This document shows positions 53,627 through 62,700 of a DNA stretch of 64,000 bases, one piece after another. The notes below the pieces were generated by a model that saw only the letters and a program-made list of their open reading frames with translations, searched no databases and was not told where the DNA came from. Position 1 is the first letter of the stretch. The number at the start of each line of letters is the position of its first letter. A program made the position numbers and the translations under genes. This stretch comes from CAZZCN01 sp964652975 (lineage in GTDB: Bacteria; Bacillota; Clostridia; Saccharofermentanales; UBA5734): positions 35,252 to 99,251 of the forward strand of contig CAZZCN010000002.1 of NCBI GenBank assembly GCA_964652975.1, written 5' to 3'.

Positions 53627-56446
53627 CTACAGCATATTACTATTGCTATTGTTATTATTACTATTGCCATATGGATTTCCGTTACCTCCCGAACTCGAGC
53701 CAGTCTTGTTCGGAGTTCTCATTGCATCATACATTGTCTTGTCGTTAAGAGATACGTTTACCGAGGATATGAAGTGACTGTTATTGGCTGTCTTAAGTAA
53801 TAAATTGATTATCATCTCTGTAACAGCTGCTGTGTCAAGCTGTCCGAAAGCTTTTCTTATAGTCCAGACAGCATCAAGCTCTCGTTTAGTAAGAAGGAGT
53901 TCCTCTCTTCTTGTACCAGAACGGTTGATATCAATGGCCGGGAAAATACGTTTCTCTGACAACTTACGGTCTAATAGCACTTCCATGTTGCCGGTTCCCT
54001 TGAATTCTTCGAAAATAACTTCGTCCATTCTAGACCCCGTCTCTACAAGTGCTGTTGCTATTATCGTCAGACTGCCGCCGCCTTCTATGTTACGTGCTGC
54101 TCCAAAAAATCTCTTAGGTCCGTAAAGCGCACCCGGGTCAAGTCCTCCTGACAGAGTCCTGCCTGTAGGGTTGATTGTAAGATTATATGCTCTTCCGAGT
54201 CTTGTTATACTATCGAGTAAAATTACAACATGTTCTCCTAGTTCAACAAGCCTCATAGCTCTTTCCAGAACAAGTTCGACTATCTTAACATGATTCTCTG
54301 GAGTCTTGTCAAATGTGGAAAAAACAACTTCGCCCTTTATTGATCGCTGCATGTCAGTTACTTCTTCGGGACGTTCGTCAATAAGTAAAACTATCAGTTT
54401 CGTCTCGGGGTTGTTAGTTGCAATTGCGTTTGCAATTTTCTGCAATAATATTGTCTTACCGGCTTTTGGTGGGGATACTATCATACCCCTCTGCCCTTTT
54501 CCTATAGGAGCAATCATATCCATGATTCTTGTGGAAAGCTCGTTTCTGGTAGTTTCAAGAATATACTTCTCGTCAGGGTATATCGGTGTAAGTCTGTCAA
54601 ATTGAGGTCTGTGGATCATATTCTCAGGTGGCTGCCCATTGACTTCTTTGATATAAAGGATAGCCTGATATTTGTCCGTCTCTCTCTGAAGCTTGCCAGG
54701 ACCGCTGATCTTGTCGCCGGTTCTAAGATTAAATCTTCTTATGTATTGAGGTGGTACGAAAATATCCTTGGCACTTTGGAGATAATTCTCTTTTCGAAGA
54801 AATCCATATCCGTCGGCCATTATTTCGAGTACTCCCTCAACTGTTTCCGATAATTCAATCATCGGAGCCTTCAGATGATTTTTGCCGGGATCGTCGGTAG
54901 CTTCATTCTTCTTTTCGCTTTCGGTGGTGGAATCCTCTTCGCCTGACGGATGTTTAATACGATGCTTTAGAGTTTTTTCCTTGGAGGCTTTATTAAATGC
55001 GTCAGGAATTTTAACAGCTGCTTTAGAGTCTTCAACTGCGGTTATGGGTTTAACTGTTGGGGTTTCTATGACTTTCGCTATATTTTCGTCGATAATAGGC
55101 GACAAGGTTTTCCTTGGTCTGCCCGCCTTATGGCGTACCTCGGGGGTTGCGGGAGTGACTGCATTTTCGTTCTCAACCGGGATTATTGTAATAGGTTCGG
55201 GCAACATAATTGATCTGTTTTGCTTCGGTGGTCTTCCTGGTCTCCCTCCAGTGCCCGCATTCTGAGATATAGTCGTATCAGTTGCAATTACGGTTTCTGC
55301 CTTTCCAGGTTCATTTTTGATTATTTTAACCGATTTTGCAATTTTCACTGCTTTTACTGTATCATCGGGCTTTAATGTCCTTGGAGTTTTAACTGTTTTT
55401 ATTATGTCGTCGATTTTCTTGGGATTTTCTGTAATAGGCGTTTTAGGGGTACCAACTGTTCCAGATAATTCTAAGTCCGTTAATGACTGTTGTGTGTATG
55501 TGACTTTGTTGACCTTGTCTGTCTTGGTTGTTTTTTCTATTTTATCTGTTTTGCCTGTTTTGCCTGTTTTCTCTGCTTTTTCTGATTTGCCTGTTTTGTC
55601 AAGCTTTGCGGTCGTTATTTCTTCATGGACCTTTTCGGGATTTCCTGTTTTCGTCTTCTTATCTCTTAAATCAATATTAGGAGTTTTTACTTTCGAAGTG
55701 TCCTTAACCGTCAAATCGGAAGTTACAGGCTTTATCGTCTCTGGAGTCTTGGGACTCTTGGCAGTATTGGAAGCCTTGGCAGTATTGGGAACCTTGGCAG
55801 TATTTGGAGTTTTGGCTGTATTTGGAATCTTGGCTGAATTTGGAGTCTTGGCAGTATTTGGAGTTTTGGCTGTATTTGGAGTCTTTGCTGTATTTGGAGT
55901 ATTGACTGTTTTGTCATTATTTGATGGATTAAATTCGGCAACACCACTATTCGTTGCAAGTTCCTGCATGAACTTTAATCTGTTCAATTCTCTCTTGCTT
56001 AAAGCTGCCTCCTCATTTAATGATTTTGCTTCAACTTTTAATTTACTGACAGTTTGTTTGCTTACAGGTATGTCTTTGCTAGAAGATTTAACCGTGTTCT
56101 GCCTGCCAGCAGAAGATTTAGCGACAGCATATTCTGCATTCGATGTTTTATCGCCAGTTGTCTTCATTGCAGCTTTGGCTTCAGATGGTTTCACAGGTAC
56201 TTTCGGGGCGGCTTTTCTGCCCGCAGGCACTTTCACAGGATATTCCACTGCTACCGCTCTATCAGCAGGTTCATTCATTGGAGTACTTGTCTGTGTGGTT
56301 GCTGCTTTCTGGTCAATATCATACAGATAAGCTGCAAGTTCTTCCTGTGTCATGGCATCTGCCTTCTTTTGTGTTAATACACGACCGAGTGTGGCAAGGA
56401 GCACTAAATCAGCTTTGCTCTTACCGAAAAATTTGTCTGGTGACAT
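53627..56446 (-). CDS. rho: Transcription termination factor Rho with a very long disordered insertion
   Basis: This 939-residue protein is about twice the usual Rho length (about 420). The Rho N-terminal helical domain is at 1-45 (SKADLVLLATLGRVLTQKKA). A low-complexity region of about 500 residues follows, rich in Lys, Thr, Ala and Pro. It contains the K-T-P-N-T-A unit repeated about nine times (about 180-235) and two AT-hook-like GRP motifs (GGRPGRPPK, AGRPRK). The RNA-binding cold-shock domain is at about 555-625, and the RecA-like motor has PPKAGKTILLQ (Walker A, about 655), LLIDERPEEVTDM and LLDSITRLGRAYN. A Gly/Asn tail ends it. The core is complete, so helicase activity is expected. 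Confidence 0.93.
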   Translation of the reverse strand: MSPDKFFGKSKADLVLLATLGRVLTQKKADAMTQEELAAYLYDIDQKAATTQTSTPMNEPADRAVAVEYPVKVPAGRKAAPKVPVKPSEAKAAMKTTGDKTSNAEYAVAKSSAGRQNTVKSSSKDIPVSKQTVSKLKVEAKSLNEEAALSKRELNRLKFMQELATNSGVAEFNPSNNDKTVNTPNTAKTPNTAKTPNTAKTPNSAKIPNTAKTPNTAKVPNTAKASNTAKSPKTPETIKPVTSDLTVKDTSKVKTPNIDLRDKKTKTGNPEKVHEEITTAKLDKTGKSEKAEKTGKTGKTDKIEKTTKTDKVNKVTYTQQSLTDLELSGTVGTPKTPITENPKKIDDIIKTVKTPRTLKPDDTVKAVKIAKSVKIIKNEPGKAETVIATDTTISQNAGTGGRPGRPPKQNRSIMLPEPITIIPVENENAVTPATPEVRHKAGRPRKTLSPIIDENIAKVIETPTVKPITAVEDSKAAVKIPDAFNKASKEKTLKHRIKHPSGEEDSTTESEKKNEATDDPGKNHLKAPMIELSETVEGVLEIMADGYGFLRKENYLQSAKDIFVPPQYIRRFNLRTGDKISGPGKLQRETDKYQAILYIKEVNGQPPENMIHRPQFDRLTPIYPDEKYILETTRNELSTRIMDMIAPIGKGQRGMIVSPPKAGKTILLQKIANAIATNNPETKLIVLLIDERPEEVTDMQRSIKGEVVFSTFDKTPENHVKIVELVLERAMRLVELGEHVVILLDSITRLGRAYNLTINPTGRTLSGGLDPGALYGPKRFFGAARNIEGGGSLTIIATALVETGSRMDEVIFEEFKGTGNMEVLLDRKLSEKRIFPAIDINRSGTRREELLLTKRELDAVWTIRKAFGQLDTAAVTEMIINLLLKTANNSHFISSVNVSLNDKTMYDAMRTPNKTGSSSGGNGNPYGNSNNNNSNSNML

Positions 56447-56641
56447 GGTTTTACCTCATTATTTTAATTTTTATTCAAATTGATTTCTAATTGAAAACAC
56501 TATAGAAGTACCAATTGATACCAATCATTGAAATTTACTTACCAGGATAATTATAGGATATAGAAATATATATGTGCGGAAACCAAAATAGATACCCCAT
56601 TATTATAATGACAAAGATGCATTACGTCAATTACTATTTTA

Positions 56642-56688
56642 TTTGTTGTTTTCTTTGTTGTTTTCTTTGTTGTTTTCTTTGCTGTTTT
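56642..56688. repeat. Four 12-bp tandem repeats upstream of rho
   Basis: TTTGTTGTTTTC recurs four times (the last with GCTG). It lies between the mreB terminator and the rho start, so it is part of the rho upstream region. The rest of 56447-56872 holds only the mreB terminator and AT-rich DNA. Confidence 0.8.
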
Positions 56689-56721
56689 TTTGAATATTTG
56701 TGTGTATTATATGGCGTATAT

Positions 56722-56765
56722 AGTAAAAACCGTCGTAAAAGATTCCTGCATCTTTCACGACGGTT
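56722..56765 (-). terminator. Rho-independent terminator downstream of mreB
   Basis: AACCGTCGT (56728-56736) and ACGACGGTT (56757-56765) form a 9-bp stem, extended by AAAAGA/TCTTT pairing inside. On the minus strand GGTTTTTAC follows. It stands 108 bp after the mreB stop codon. Confidence 0.8.
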
Positions 56766-56872
56766 AATTATCGAGGTTTCATTTCTAATTAATTCACTGG
56801 AAAATAATATCTGCTATACTTCAATTGACTCTGTAACGATCCTGCTCGCCGTCTATTGCGTTCTAACTGTCA

Positions 56873-57883
56873 TTACTCGTCGCCCATTGCATCAAAACTG
56901 TCTTTCATTGAAAGAGCCCTGCCGGTTCCGATTGCTACGCACGAGACCGCATCATCGGCCACTACAACTTCAATTCCGATCTTCTCGGCGAGCATGCGGT
57001 CCAATCCATAAAGAAGTGCACCTCCACCGGTCAGAACAATGCCACGTTGGCTTATGTCAGCCATCAACTCCGGCGGTGTTATCTCAAGAACCGAGTGAAC
57101 AGCTTCAAAAATCTGGAATACAGGCTCTTCAAGTGCTTCAAGTATCTCATCAGACGATATCGTTATCGTAGCAGGCAAACCGGTTATAAGATTTCTTCCC
57201 CTGACATCCATTTTGATTATTTCATCTCTCGGATATGCGCATCCGATATTGATCTTAAGTTCTTCAGCGGTTCTCTCTCCAATGAGGATATTGTGCTTGC
57301 GTCTGACATGCTTGACAATAGCTTCGTCAAATTTGTCTCCGGCAACTTTAAGAGAAAAATCTACAACCGATCTGCAAAGCGAAATAACAGCGACATCAGT
57401 AGTTCCTCCACCGATGTCAACTATCATGCTGCCGCAAGCCTTGGCAATATCAATTCCTGCTCCTATGGCCGCTGCTATAGGTTCTCTGACAAGATAAACT
57501 TCTTTGGCGCCCGCATGACGGCATGCATCTTCAACCGCCTTCTGTTCAACAAGAGTTATAACACTTGGTACGCAGACCATGATGGTAGGTTTGAAATATC
57601 TTGCAAAGCTTCCCTTGAACACTCTGCGTATAAATTCCTTGAGCATGACTTCCGTTACCTTGAAGTCAGAAATAACGCCATCCCTAAGTGGACGTATAGC
57701 CTCGACTGTACCAGGTGTTCTTCCTAGCATGAGGCTTGCATTCTCTCCAACTGCAAGAACTCTTCCTGTTCTTGTATTCACCGCTACAACCGAAGGTTCA
57801 CGGAGAACAACGCCCTTGCCTTTAACATATATCAAAACGGTAGCCGTTCCTAAATCAATTCCAATGTCCATTCCAAATCCCAT
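56873..57883 (-). CDS. mreB: MreB/Mbl-family rod-shape actin
   Basis: This 336-residue protein forms membrane filaments that guide the cell-wall elongation complex. Actin-fold ATP motifs are present: phosphate 1 DIGIDLGTATVLIYVKGKG, connect-1 REPIAAAIGAGI, phosphate 2 MIVDIGGGTTDVAVISL and the adenosine motif GIVLTGGGALLYGLD. The N-terminal MGFGMDIG and the stand-alone position, without mreC and mreD, suggest an Mbl or MreBH type rather than the operon MreB. AAGGAAGG precedes the ATG. It has its own terminator. Confidence 0.9.
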   Translation of the reverse strand: MGFGMDIGIDLGTATVLIYVKGKGVVLREPSVVAVNTRTGRVLAVGENASLMLGRTPGTVEAIRPLRDGVISDFKVTEVMLKEFIRRVFKGSFARYFKPTIMVCVPSVITLVEQKAVEDACRHAGAKEVYLVREPIAAAIGAGIDIAKACGSMIVDIGGGTTDVAVISLCRSVVDFSLKVAGDKFDEAIVKHVRRKHNILIGERTAEELKINIGCAYPRDEIIKMDVRGRNLITGLPATITISSDEILEALEEPVFQIFEAVHSVLEITPPELMADISQRGIVLTGGGALLYGLDRMLAEKIGIEVVVADDAVSCVAIGTGRALSMKDSFDAMGDE

Positions 57884-58343
57884 TTTATTTTTCCTTCCTT
57901 ACTGTAAAAAACTTTTACGCTTTACGTAAATTTCTTATATTATCGATACACCTGTCAGTGTGATTGCTTGTCTTTAGATGTTGTAACATATTTTCAGGAT
58001 AATCATAGACTATTATAATACTATAATTTTCAGATTTTTGCACTATTTCTTTTTTGATAAATTGCATGAAATTTGAATTGCTTATAAATCTCAATCTATA
58101 ATGTCTGCTTTTTCAAAAATTTGTTAATAAAATAATGGTTCATACGGAAAATCCAAATATGTTAGTCAGGCAAAGTTTCATATGGCAAATCTAAATATGT
58201 TAGTCGGGTAGAGTTTCATATTGAAAATCCAAATATGTTAGTCGGGCAAAGTTTCATATGGCAAATCTAAATTTGTTGGTTACTACGGTCTGTCACGTGA
58301 TATAATCATTGTATAAACTGGATGTTTTGGTGGAGGCTGTGAT
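57884..58343. other. 460-bp gap between divergent mreB and TraX-type genes
   Basis: Besides the 38-bp repeats at 58141-58280, the stretch is AT-rich. It must hold the divergent promoters: mreB on the left and the TraX-type gene on the right, the latter with GTGGAGG before its ATG. CTGTCACGTGATATAATC near 58291-58308 contains a plausible -10 (TATAAT) for the TraX gene. Confidence 0.45.
58141..58280. repeat. 38-bp tandem repeat, 3.7 copies, with 76-bp higher order
   Basis: Units begin at 58141, 58179, 58217 and 58255 with CATA(C/T)(G/T)G and contain AAATATGTTAGTC. Units 1 and 3 share AAAATCCAAA and units 2 and 4 share CAAATCTAAA, so the array grew by doubling a two-unit block. There are no spacers, so it is not CRISPR. 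Confidence 0.85.
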
Positions 58344-59216
58344 ATGCTCAAATGGCTGGCACTTCTATTAATGACTATTGATCACATTGGATATTATTTT
58401 TATGGCCAGATACCGGATTTTTTGTACTATACTTTCCGGATTGTCGGAAGGCTTGCTTTTCCGATATTTGCTTTTTATATTGTAAAAGGATTCACAAGGA
58501 CGCGGAGTCCGTTTCGTTACCTGGGGCGCATGGCTTTTTGGGCTGTTATATCGCATTTGTTGATTTCGAGCGCGAGCATGTTTGCTCAAAAGACTGATTC
58601 ACTATGGAATCCTGAGTGGACGAATGTGCTTGTTCTTTTTACATTTGCTATTACAATGCTGCTGGGGTATGACCTCGCAATGCGTTCGTACAGGGATATG
58701 ATCTCCAGTATGACACTGGTTTGCAATTCTCCTGTCAAATTAAAGGATTCCCGTTACGACGTCAAGGTGAATCTGGGCGGAATTTCACTTTCACCGAATG
58801 TCGGAATTGCTGTCGGTATTACTATAATCCTGTTCTCATTCTGGTCGGTCTACATTCTTAAATCCGATTATGAGTTTTACGGTCTGCTGACAGTCCTGTT
58901 TATGTATATTTCATACAACAAGGATGATGACTGCCTGTATTTGACAAACCTTTGGCTTTTGTTTTTCATTTTAAACACAGGATACATACTACTGGCGCTT
59001 ATTGCCGGGGGGAATGTAGTTTTTTCATTGATGCAGGCATTTTCGATGGCGAGTATTTTTTTGATTTCATATCTAGGCAAAAATGAAAAGAAACCAAAGT
59101 CCATATGGAAATATTTTTTCTATATTTATTATCCCTTGCATATGGCTCTTTTAGTTATCCTATCTCACTACTGGCGCGAAATACTTTCTTTTTTCGAAGA
59201 AATACTGGTGCGTTAA
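58344..59216 (+). CDS. TraX-family membrane protein
   Basis: This 290-residue protein with about eight membrane helices starts MLKWLALLLMTIDHIGYYFY and continues with RIVGRLAFPIFAFYIVKGF, the TraX signature (Asp-His in the first helix, Arg-Leu-Ala-Phe-Pro in the second). It ends with YYPLHMALLVIL, another family element. TraX acetylates F pilin in E. coli, but chromosomal clostridial homologues have no proven role; acyl transfer to a surface component is plausible. GTGGAGG precedes the ATG. Confidence 0.82.
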   Translation: MLKWLALLLMTIDHIGYYFYGQIPDFLYYTFRIVGRLAFPIFAFYIVKGFTRTRSPFRYLGRMAFWAVISHLLISSASMFAQKTDSLWNPEWTNVLVLFTFAITMLLGYDLAMRSYRDMISSMTLVCNSPVKLKDSRYDVKVNLGGISLSPNVGIAVGITIILFSFWSVYILKSDYEFYGLLTVLFMYISYNKDDDCLYLTNLWLLFFILNTGYILLALIAGGNVVFSLMQAFSMASIFLISYLGKNEKKPKSIWKYFFYIYYPLHMALLVILSHYWREILSFFEEILVR

Positions 59217-59468
59217 TCCCGAAAATATGATAAAATAGGCAAATATATTTTTTTGAAGATACCGGCTCTGTACGGAACGATGTTTTTAAAGAAAAACACA
59301 GCATGTGGTTGGATTTTTTTGTATAAAAATACATGCACACAGGCAGATATTTTTTTAGAGAAAGACACCGGACAGTCGTTTTTATTAAAGAAAAACAAAC
59401 AGTCGGATATTATGATAGATACCATAGGCAAATATATTTTACGCATAAAATTGAAAGAGGGTTTATAA
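59217..59468 (+). other. leuS leader region without a T-box
   Basis: A 17-bp sequence ATAGGCAAATATATTTT occurs twice (59235-59251 and 59424-59440). Between the copies, AAAGAAAAACA-type units recur. No T-box motif (GGTGG-ACC) or tRNA-like antiterminator is seen, so leuS is probably not T-box controlled. A short frame here ends at 59468 but lacks a ribosome site. Confidence 0.5.
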
Positions 59469-62075
59469 ATGTCATATTCAGTTGAAATCGATCGCAAATG
59501 GCAGCAAAAATGGGATGATAGCAAGGTCAATTCGTTCGATCCGTCGAAGATGGACAAGAAGCTTTATGTTCTGGAGATGTTTTCATACCCGTCAGGTGCC
59601 AATCTGCACGTCGGTCACTGGTACAATTATTCGCTTTCGGATTCCTGGGCGAGGATGAAGAAGATGCAGGGTCATAATGTTTTTCAGCCGATGGGCTTTG
59701 ACGCATTTGGTCTGCCGGCCGAGAATTATGCGATTAAAACCGGAATACACCCTTATGACAGCACTGTCCAAAACATTGAAACAATGAAGAAGCAACTACG
59801 CGAAATGGGCGGAATGTTCGACTGGGATTACGAGGTCGTGACCTGTTTCCCTGAATATTACAGATGGAATCAATGGCTGTTCCTTGAACTTTACAAAAAC
59901 GGTCTTGCCTACCGCAAAAACGCTCCCGTCAACTGGTGTCCACAGTGCAGCACTGTTCTTGCCAACGAGCAGGTGGACGAGGGCAGCTGTGAGCGGTGCG
60001 GTGCTGAAGTCACCAAGAAAAATCTGACACAGTGGTTTTTTAAAATTACCGACTACGCCCAGGAGCTTCTCGATTATCTTCCCACACTGGACTGGCCTGA
60101 ACGCACGAAGAAGATTCAGACCAATTGGATAGGACGTTCGGAGGGTACGCAGATATCTTTTAACGCTTTGAAGAACAGCAAGCCTATTATTGACGCAGAA
60201 GGAAACGAGTTGATTCTTAGTGTTTTTACGACTAGAACCGATACTCTTTATGGCGTTACGTATGTAGTTGTTGCTCCAGAGAGTGAAGTTTGCGACCTTC
60301 TGACAACAGATGAGTGCAAAGTTGCTGTTAAAGCTTACCAGGAGGCCACGAAGAAAGCCAGCGATATCGACCGTATGTCCACTGTCAGAGAGAAGACCGG
60401 AGTTTTTACCGGATCATACGCTATTCACCCGATTACAGGCGAGCAGGTGCCTATCTGGGCTTCAGATTATGTAATTGCAGGTTACGGTACAGGTGTAGTC
60501 ATGGCTGTTCCTGCACACGACGAGCGGGATTATGAGTTTGCGCTGAAGTTCAATTTGCCAATTAAACGTGTCATTGTTCCTGCAGATTGCGTCGCGGACG
60601 AGTCCGGCAACTACGACTGCGAACTCCCGTATTGTGAGAAGGGCGTCAATGTCAACAGCGGCGAATTTGACGGCTTATCATTCAAGGATTCTGTTAATGG
60701 GATTATCGGTAAGCTTTCCAAGATAAACATGGGCTCGCTTAAGATTAATTACAGACTCAGAGACTGGCTTGTATCAAGGCAGAGATACTGGGGAACACCG
60801 ATTCCGGTTGTTTACTGTGATAAATGCGGAACTGTTCCGGTCCCCGAGTCGGATTTGCCGGTTCTGCTTCCGTACAATGTGGAGTTCAAGCCTGACGGTC
60901 AGTCCCCGCTTGCTAAAAGCGAAGAGTTCATCAACACCGTTTGTCCGACTTGCGGCGGTCCTGCCAGGAGAGATGCTGATACACTTGACACTTTTGTCTG
61001 TTCATCCTGGTATCAGATCCGTTATGCGGACAACAGAAACACCGAAAAGGCATTCGACAAGGAAATTGCAGACAAGATGCTTCCCGTCGACAAGTATATA
61101 GGCGGTGCCGAACATGCTGCCATGCATCTGCTTTACGCGAGATTCATCACCAAGGCACTCAGGGATATGGGACACCTCAGTTTTGACGAACCATTCAAGT
61201 CGCTTGTCCACCAGGGAACCATACTCGGCCAGGATGGTCAGAAAATGTCCAAGTCCAAAGGCAACACAATATGTCCCGATGACTATATAACACAGCACGG
61301 GTCCGATGTGTTCAGAATGTATCTGGCTTTCGGATTCGCCTATACAGATGGCGGTCCTTGGAATGATGACGGAGTCAAGGCAATTGCAAAGTTCGTTTCA
61401 AGGGTTGAACGTCTGGTGGATGATATATGTGCATCAGACAAACCTGCGAAGTCCAATAACGGCGGCTCTTCATATGCTGCGTTGACCGATGCAGAGAAGC
61501 AGCTTCAATATGCAAGGCACTATACAATTAAATCCGTGACAAACGACGCTGAGAAATTCCAGTTCAACACCTCGGTTGCAAGGCTTATGGAACTGTTGAA
61601 CGCAATTAATAAATATCAGACAACGACTGATTCCAAGGAAACGCAAAATTCAACGGACGGACTAGGTTCGCAACCCAAGCAGGATTCGACTTCCGGGAAA
61701 ATTGTTCAGACTTCAAATAGCGGTGTTTTTCATCCTGTATTGATAGATACAGTTACCGACCTCATATTGTTAATCGCTCCTTTTGCTCCTCATTTTGCAG
61801 AACAAATGTGGGAGAAGCTCGGAGGCGAATTTTCTATATTTACACAGAAATGGCCGGTATTCGACGAATCCGCCATGATTACCGATACTATCGAAATAGC
61901 TGTCCAGGTCAACGGTGTTGTAAAGCACAGGATTAGCATACCTACTGATTCCACATCCGAAGAGGCCGAGTCAATCGTGACGGGCGATGACGCTGTCAAG
62001 GCGATACTTGCAGGTAAGACCATGGTGAAATTCATTTATGTAAAGGGACGGCTTGCGAATATTGTAGTGAGGTAA
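59469..62075 (+). CDS. leuS: Leucyl-tRNA synthetase
   Basis: This 868-residue enzyme charges tRNA-Leu. HVGH (47-50) is the HIGH motif, a zinc ribbon is at CPQCS and CERCG, the CP1 editing domain is in about 220-420 with TTRTDTLYG and the GTGVVMAVPAHDERD stretch, and KMSKS is at 592-596. Bacterial LeuRS has about 800-820 residues; the excess comes from low-complexity insertions in the anticodon-binding region (KPAKSNNGGSS, and about 45 residues rich in T, S, Q and D before GVFHPVLID). AGAGGG precedes the ATG. The terminator at 62104 follows. Confidence 0.96.
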   Translation: MSYSVEIDRKWQQKWDDSKVNSFDPSKMDKKLYVLEMFSYPSGANLHVGHWYNYSLSDSWARMKKMQGHNVFQPMGFDAFGLPAENYAIKTGIHPYDSTVQNIETMKKQLREMGGMFDWDYEVVTCFPEYYRWNQWLFLELYKNGLAYRKNAPVNWCPQCSTVLANEQVDEGSCERCGAEVTKKNLTQWFFKITDYAQELLDYLPTLDWPERTKKIQTNWIGRSEGTQISFNALKNSKPIIDAEGNELILSVFTTRTDTLYGVTYVVVAPESEVCDLLTTDECKVAVKAYQEATKKASDIDRMSTVREKTGVFTGSYAIHPITGEQVPIWASDYVIAGYGTGVVMAVPAHDERDYEFALKFNLPIKRVIVPADCVADESGNYDCELPYCEKGVNVNSGEFDGLSFKDSVNGIIGKLSKINMGSLKINYRLRDWLVSRQRYWGTPIPVVYCDKCGTVPVPESDLPVLLPYNVEFKPDGQSPLAKSEEFINTVCPTCGGPARRDADTLDTFVCSSWYQIRYADNRNTEKAFDKEIADKMLPVDKYIGGAEHAAMHLLYARFITKALRDMGHLSFDEPFKSLVHQGTILGQDGQKMSKSKGNTICPDDYITQHGSDVFRMYLAFGFAYTDGGPWNDDGVKAIAKFVSRVERLVDDICASDKPAKSNNGGSSYAALTDAEKQLQYARHYTIKSVTNDAEKFQFNTSVARLMELLNAINKYQTTTDSKETQNSTDGLGSQPKQDSTSGKIVQTSNSGVFHPVLIDTVTDLILLIAPFAPHFAEQMWEKLGGEFSIFTQKWPVFDESAMITDTIEIAVQVNGVVKHRISIPTDSTSEEAESIVTGDDAVKAILAGKTMVKFIYVKGRLANIVVR

Positions 62076-62103
62076 TTGGTACGTTACTATTTTAGTCCAT
62101 CTT

Positions 62104-62131
62104 AAAACTGCCACCACTGGTGGCAGTTTTT
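62104..62131 (+). terminator. Rho-independent terminator of leuS
   Basis: ACTGCCACC and GGTGGCAGT form a perfect 9-bp stem with a 3-nt loop, followed by TTTTTCT. It lies 30 bp after the leuS stop codon. Confidence 0.92.
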
Positions 62132-62245
62132 CTATATCCTGTAATTTATTCTAAAATGTATATCCCATATGGTTTTGTAGCAATTTCTGTATCAGTTATA
62201 TAATTATAAATCTTTTTACTATTATACTATTATACTAAAATATAA

Positions 62246-62455
62246 TTAGTTAGTATGTTGTCTAGCACTAATAAATTGATTTAAGTCATCTACGATATAC
62301 TGCCTTCCTGTAGTGTGCAAAGCACCATAGCAGGTGCGAATATAATCAAGGACACTGTATCGGTTAAACAATTCGATAACTGCTTTACCGCTTAATTTCT
62401 CGGCTGACTTGTATTCTTCAATACAATATATAACAAAATCAGTTGTGTCATCCAT
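62246..62455 (-). CDS. DUF3791 small protein
   Basis: This 69-residue protein reads DDTTDFVIYCIEEYKSAEKL, then SGKAVIELFNRYSVLDYI and a C-terminal YIVDDLNQFI, matching DUF3791. AGAGGAGG precedes the ATG. It is the third gene of the three-gene operon and begins 2 bp after the previous stop. DUF3791 genes regularly accompany DUF3990, suggesting a partner or antitoxin-like role; this is inference, as no mechanism is known to me. Confidence 0.75.
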   Translation of the reverse strand: MDDTTDFVIYCIEEYKSAEKLSGKAVIELFNRYSVLDYIRTCYGALHTTGRQYIVDDLNQFISARQHTN

Positions 62456-62457
62456 AA

Positions 62458-62700
62458 CTAAGCCTCCTCTGGAAATTCTATTCTACCAGTTTTTAGTTCT
62501 TCTTCAAGCATTTTTAAAAGAGCTGGTACGCTTAAATGCCATAATTTTGTTTTTTCATTTTCTAGTTTACTGTATAGTAAAGAGCTATATAAAATAGTTA
62601 TAGCATCTTGTTCAGATATTCTTTTCTGGGTTTCCAGGGCTTTCACAAGTTCTGTAACGAGTATTTCCATAATAGCTTTGAATTCAATTTCACTATTCAT
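62458..62700 (-). CDS. Small helical protein of the DUF3990/DUF3791 operon
   Basis: About 80 residues, almost entirely helical and acidic: NSEIEFKAIMEILVTELVKAL, then AITILYSSLLYSKLENEKTKLW and a C-terminal EEELKTGRIEF. It starts at ATGAATAG, overlapping the DUF3990 stop by 8 bp, so translation is coupled. The upstream extension of the frame lies inside DUF3990 and lacks a ribosome site. I do not recognise a named domain with certainty, although DUF3791-type proteins often come as two adjacent small genes. Confidence 0.65.
   Translation of the reverse strand: MNSEIEFKAIMEILVTELVKALETQKRISEQDAITILYSSLLYSKLENEKTKLWHLSVPALLKMLEEELKTGRIEFPEEA

Noticed and set aside
53427..53777. Open frame with very Leu-rich repeats on the plus strand
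   Set aside because: It runs over the tandem repeat between speD and rho and then antisense to the rho 3' end, has no ribosome site, and its repeats follow from the DNA repeat.
55317..56330. Long 337-codon hydrophobic frame antisense to rho
   Set aside because: It lies opposite the low-complexity Lys/Thr/Ala/Pro region of rho; reverse reading of that composition yields Val/Phe/Leu-rich protein without domain likeness.
58141..58280. CRISPR array
   Set aside because: Repeats are contiguous without unique spacers, and no cas genes are in the window.
59253..59468. 71-codon frame directly before leuS (leader peptide?)
   Set aside because: No ribosome site and no Leu-codon run; the amino-acid pattern comes from AAAGAAAAACA-type repeats.
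59217..59468. T-box riboswitch for leuS
   Set aside because: The conserved T-box bulge sequence and an antiterminator/terminator pair are missing from the leader.
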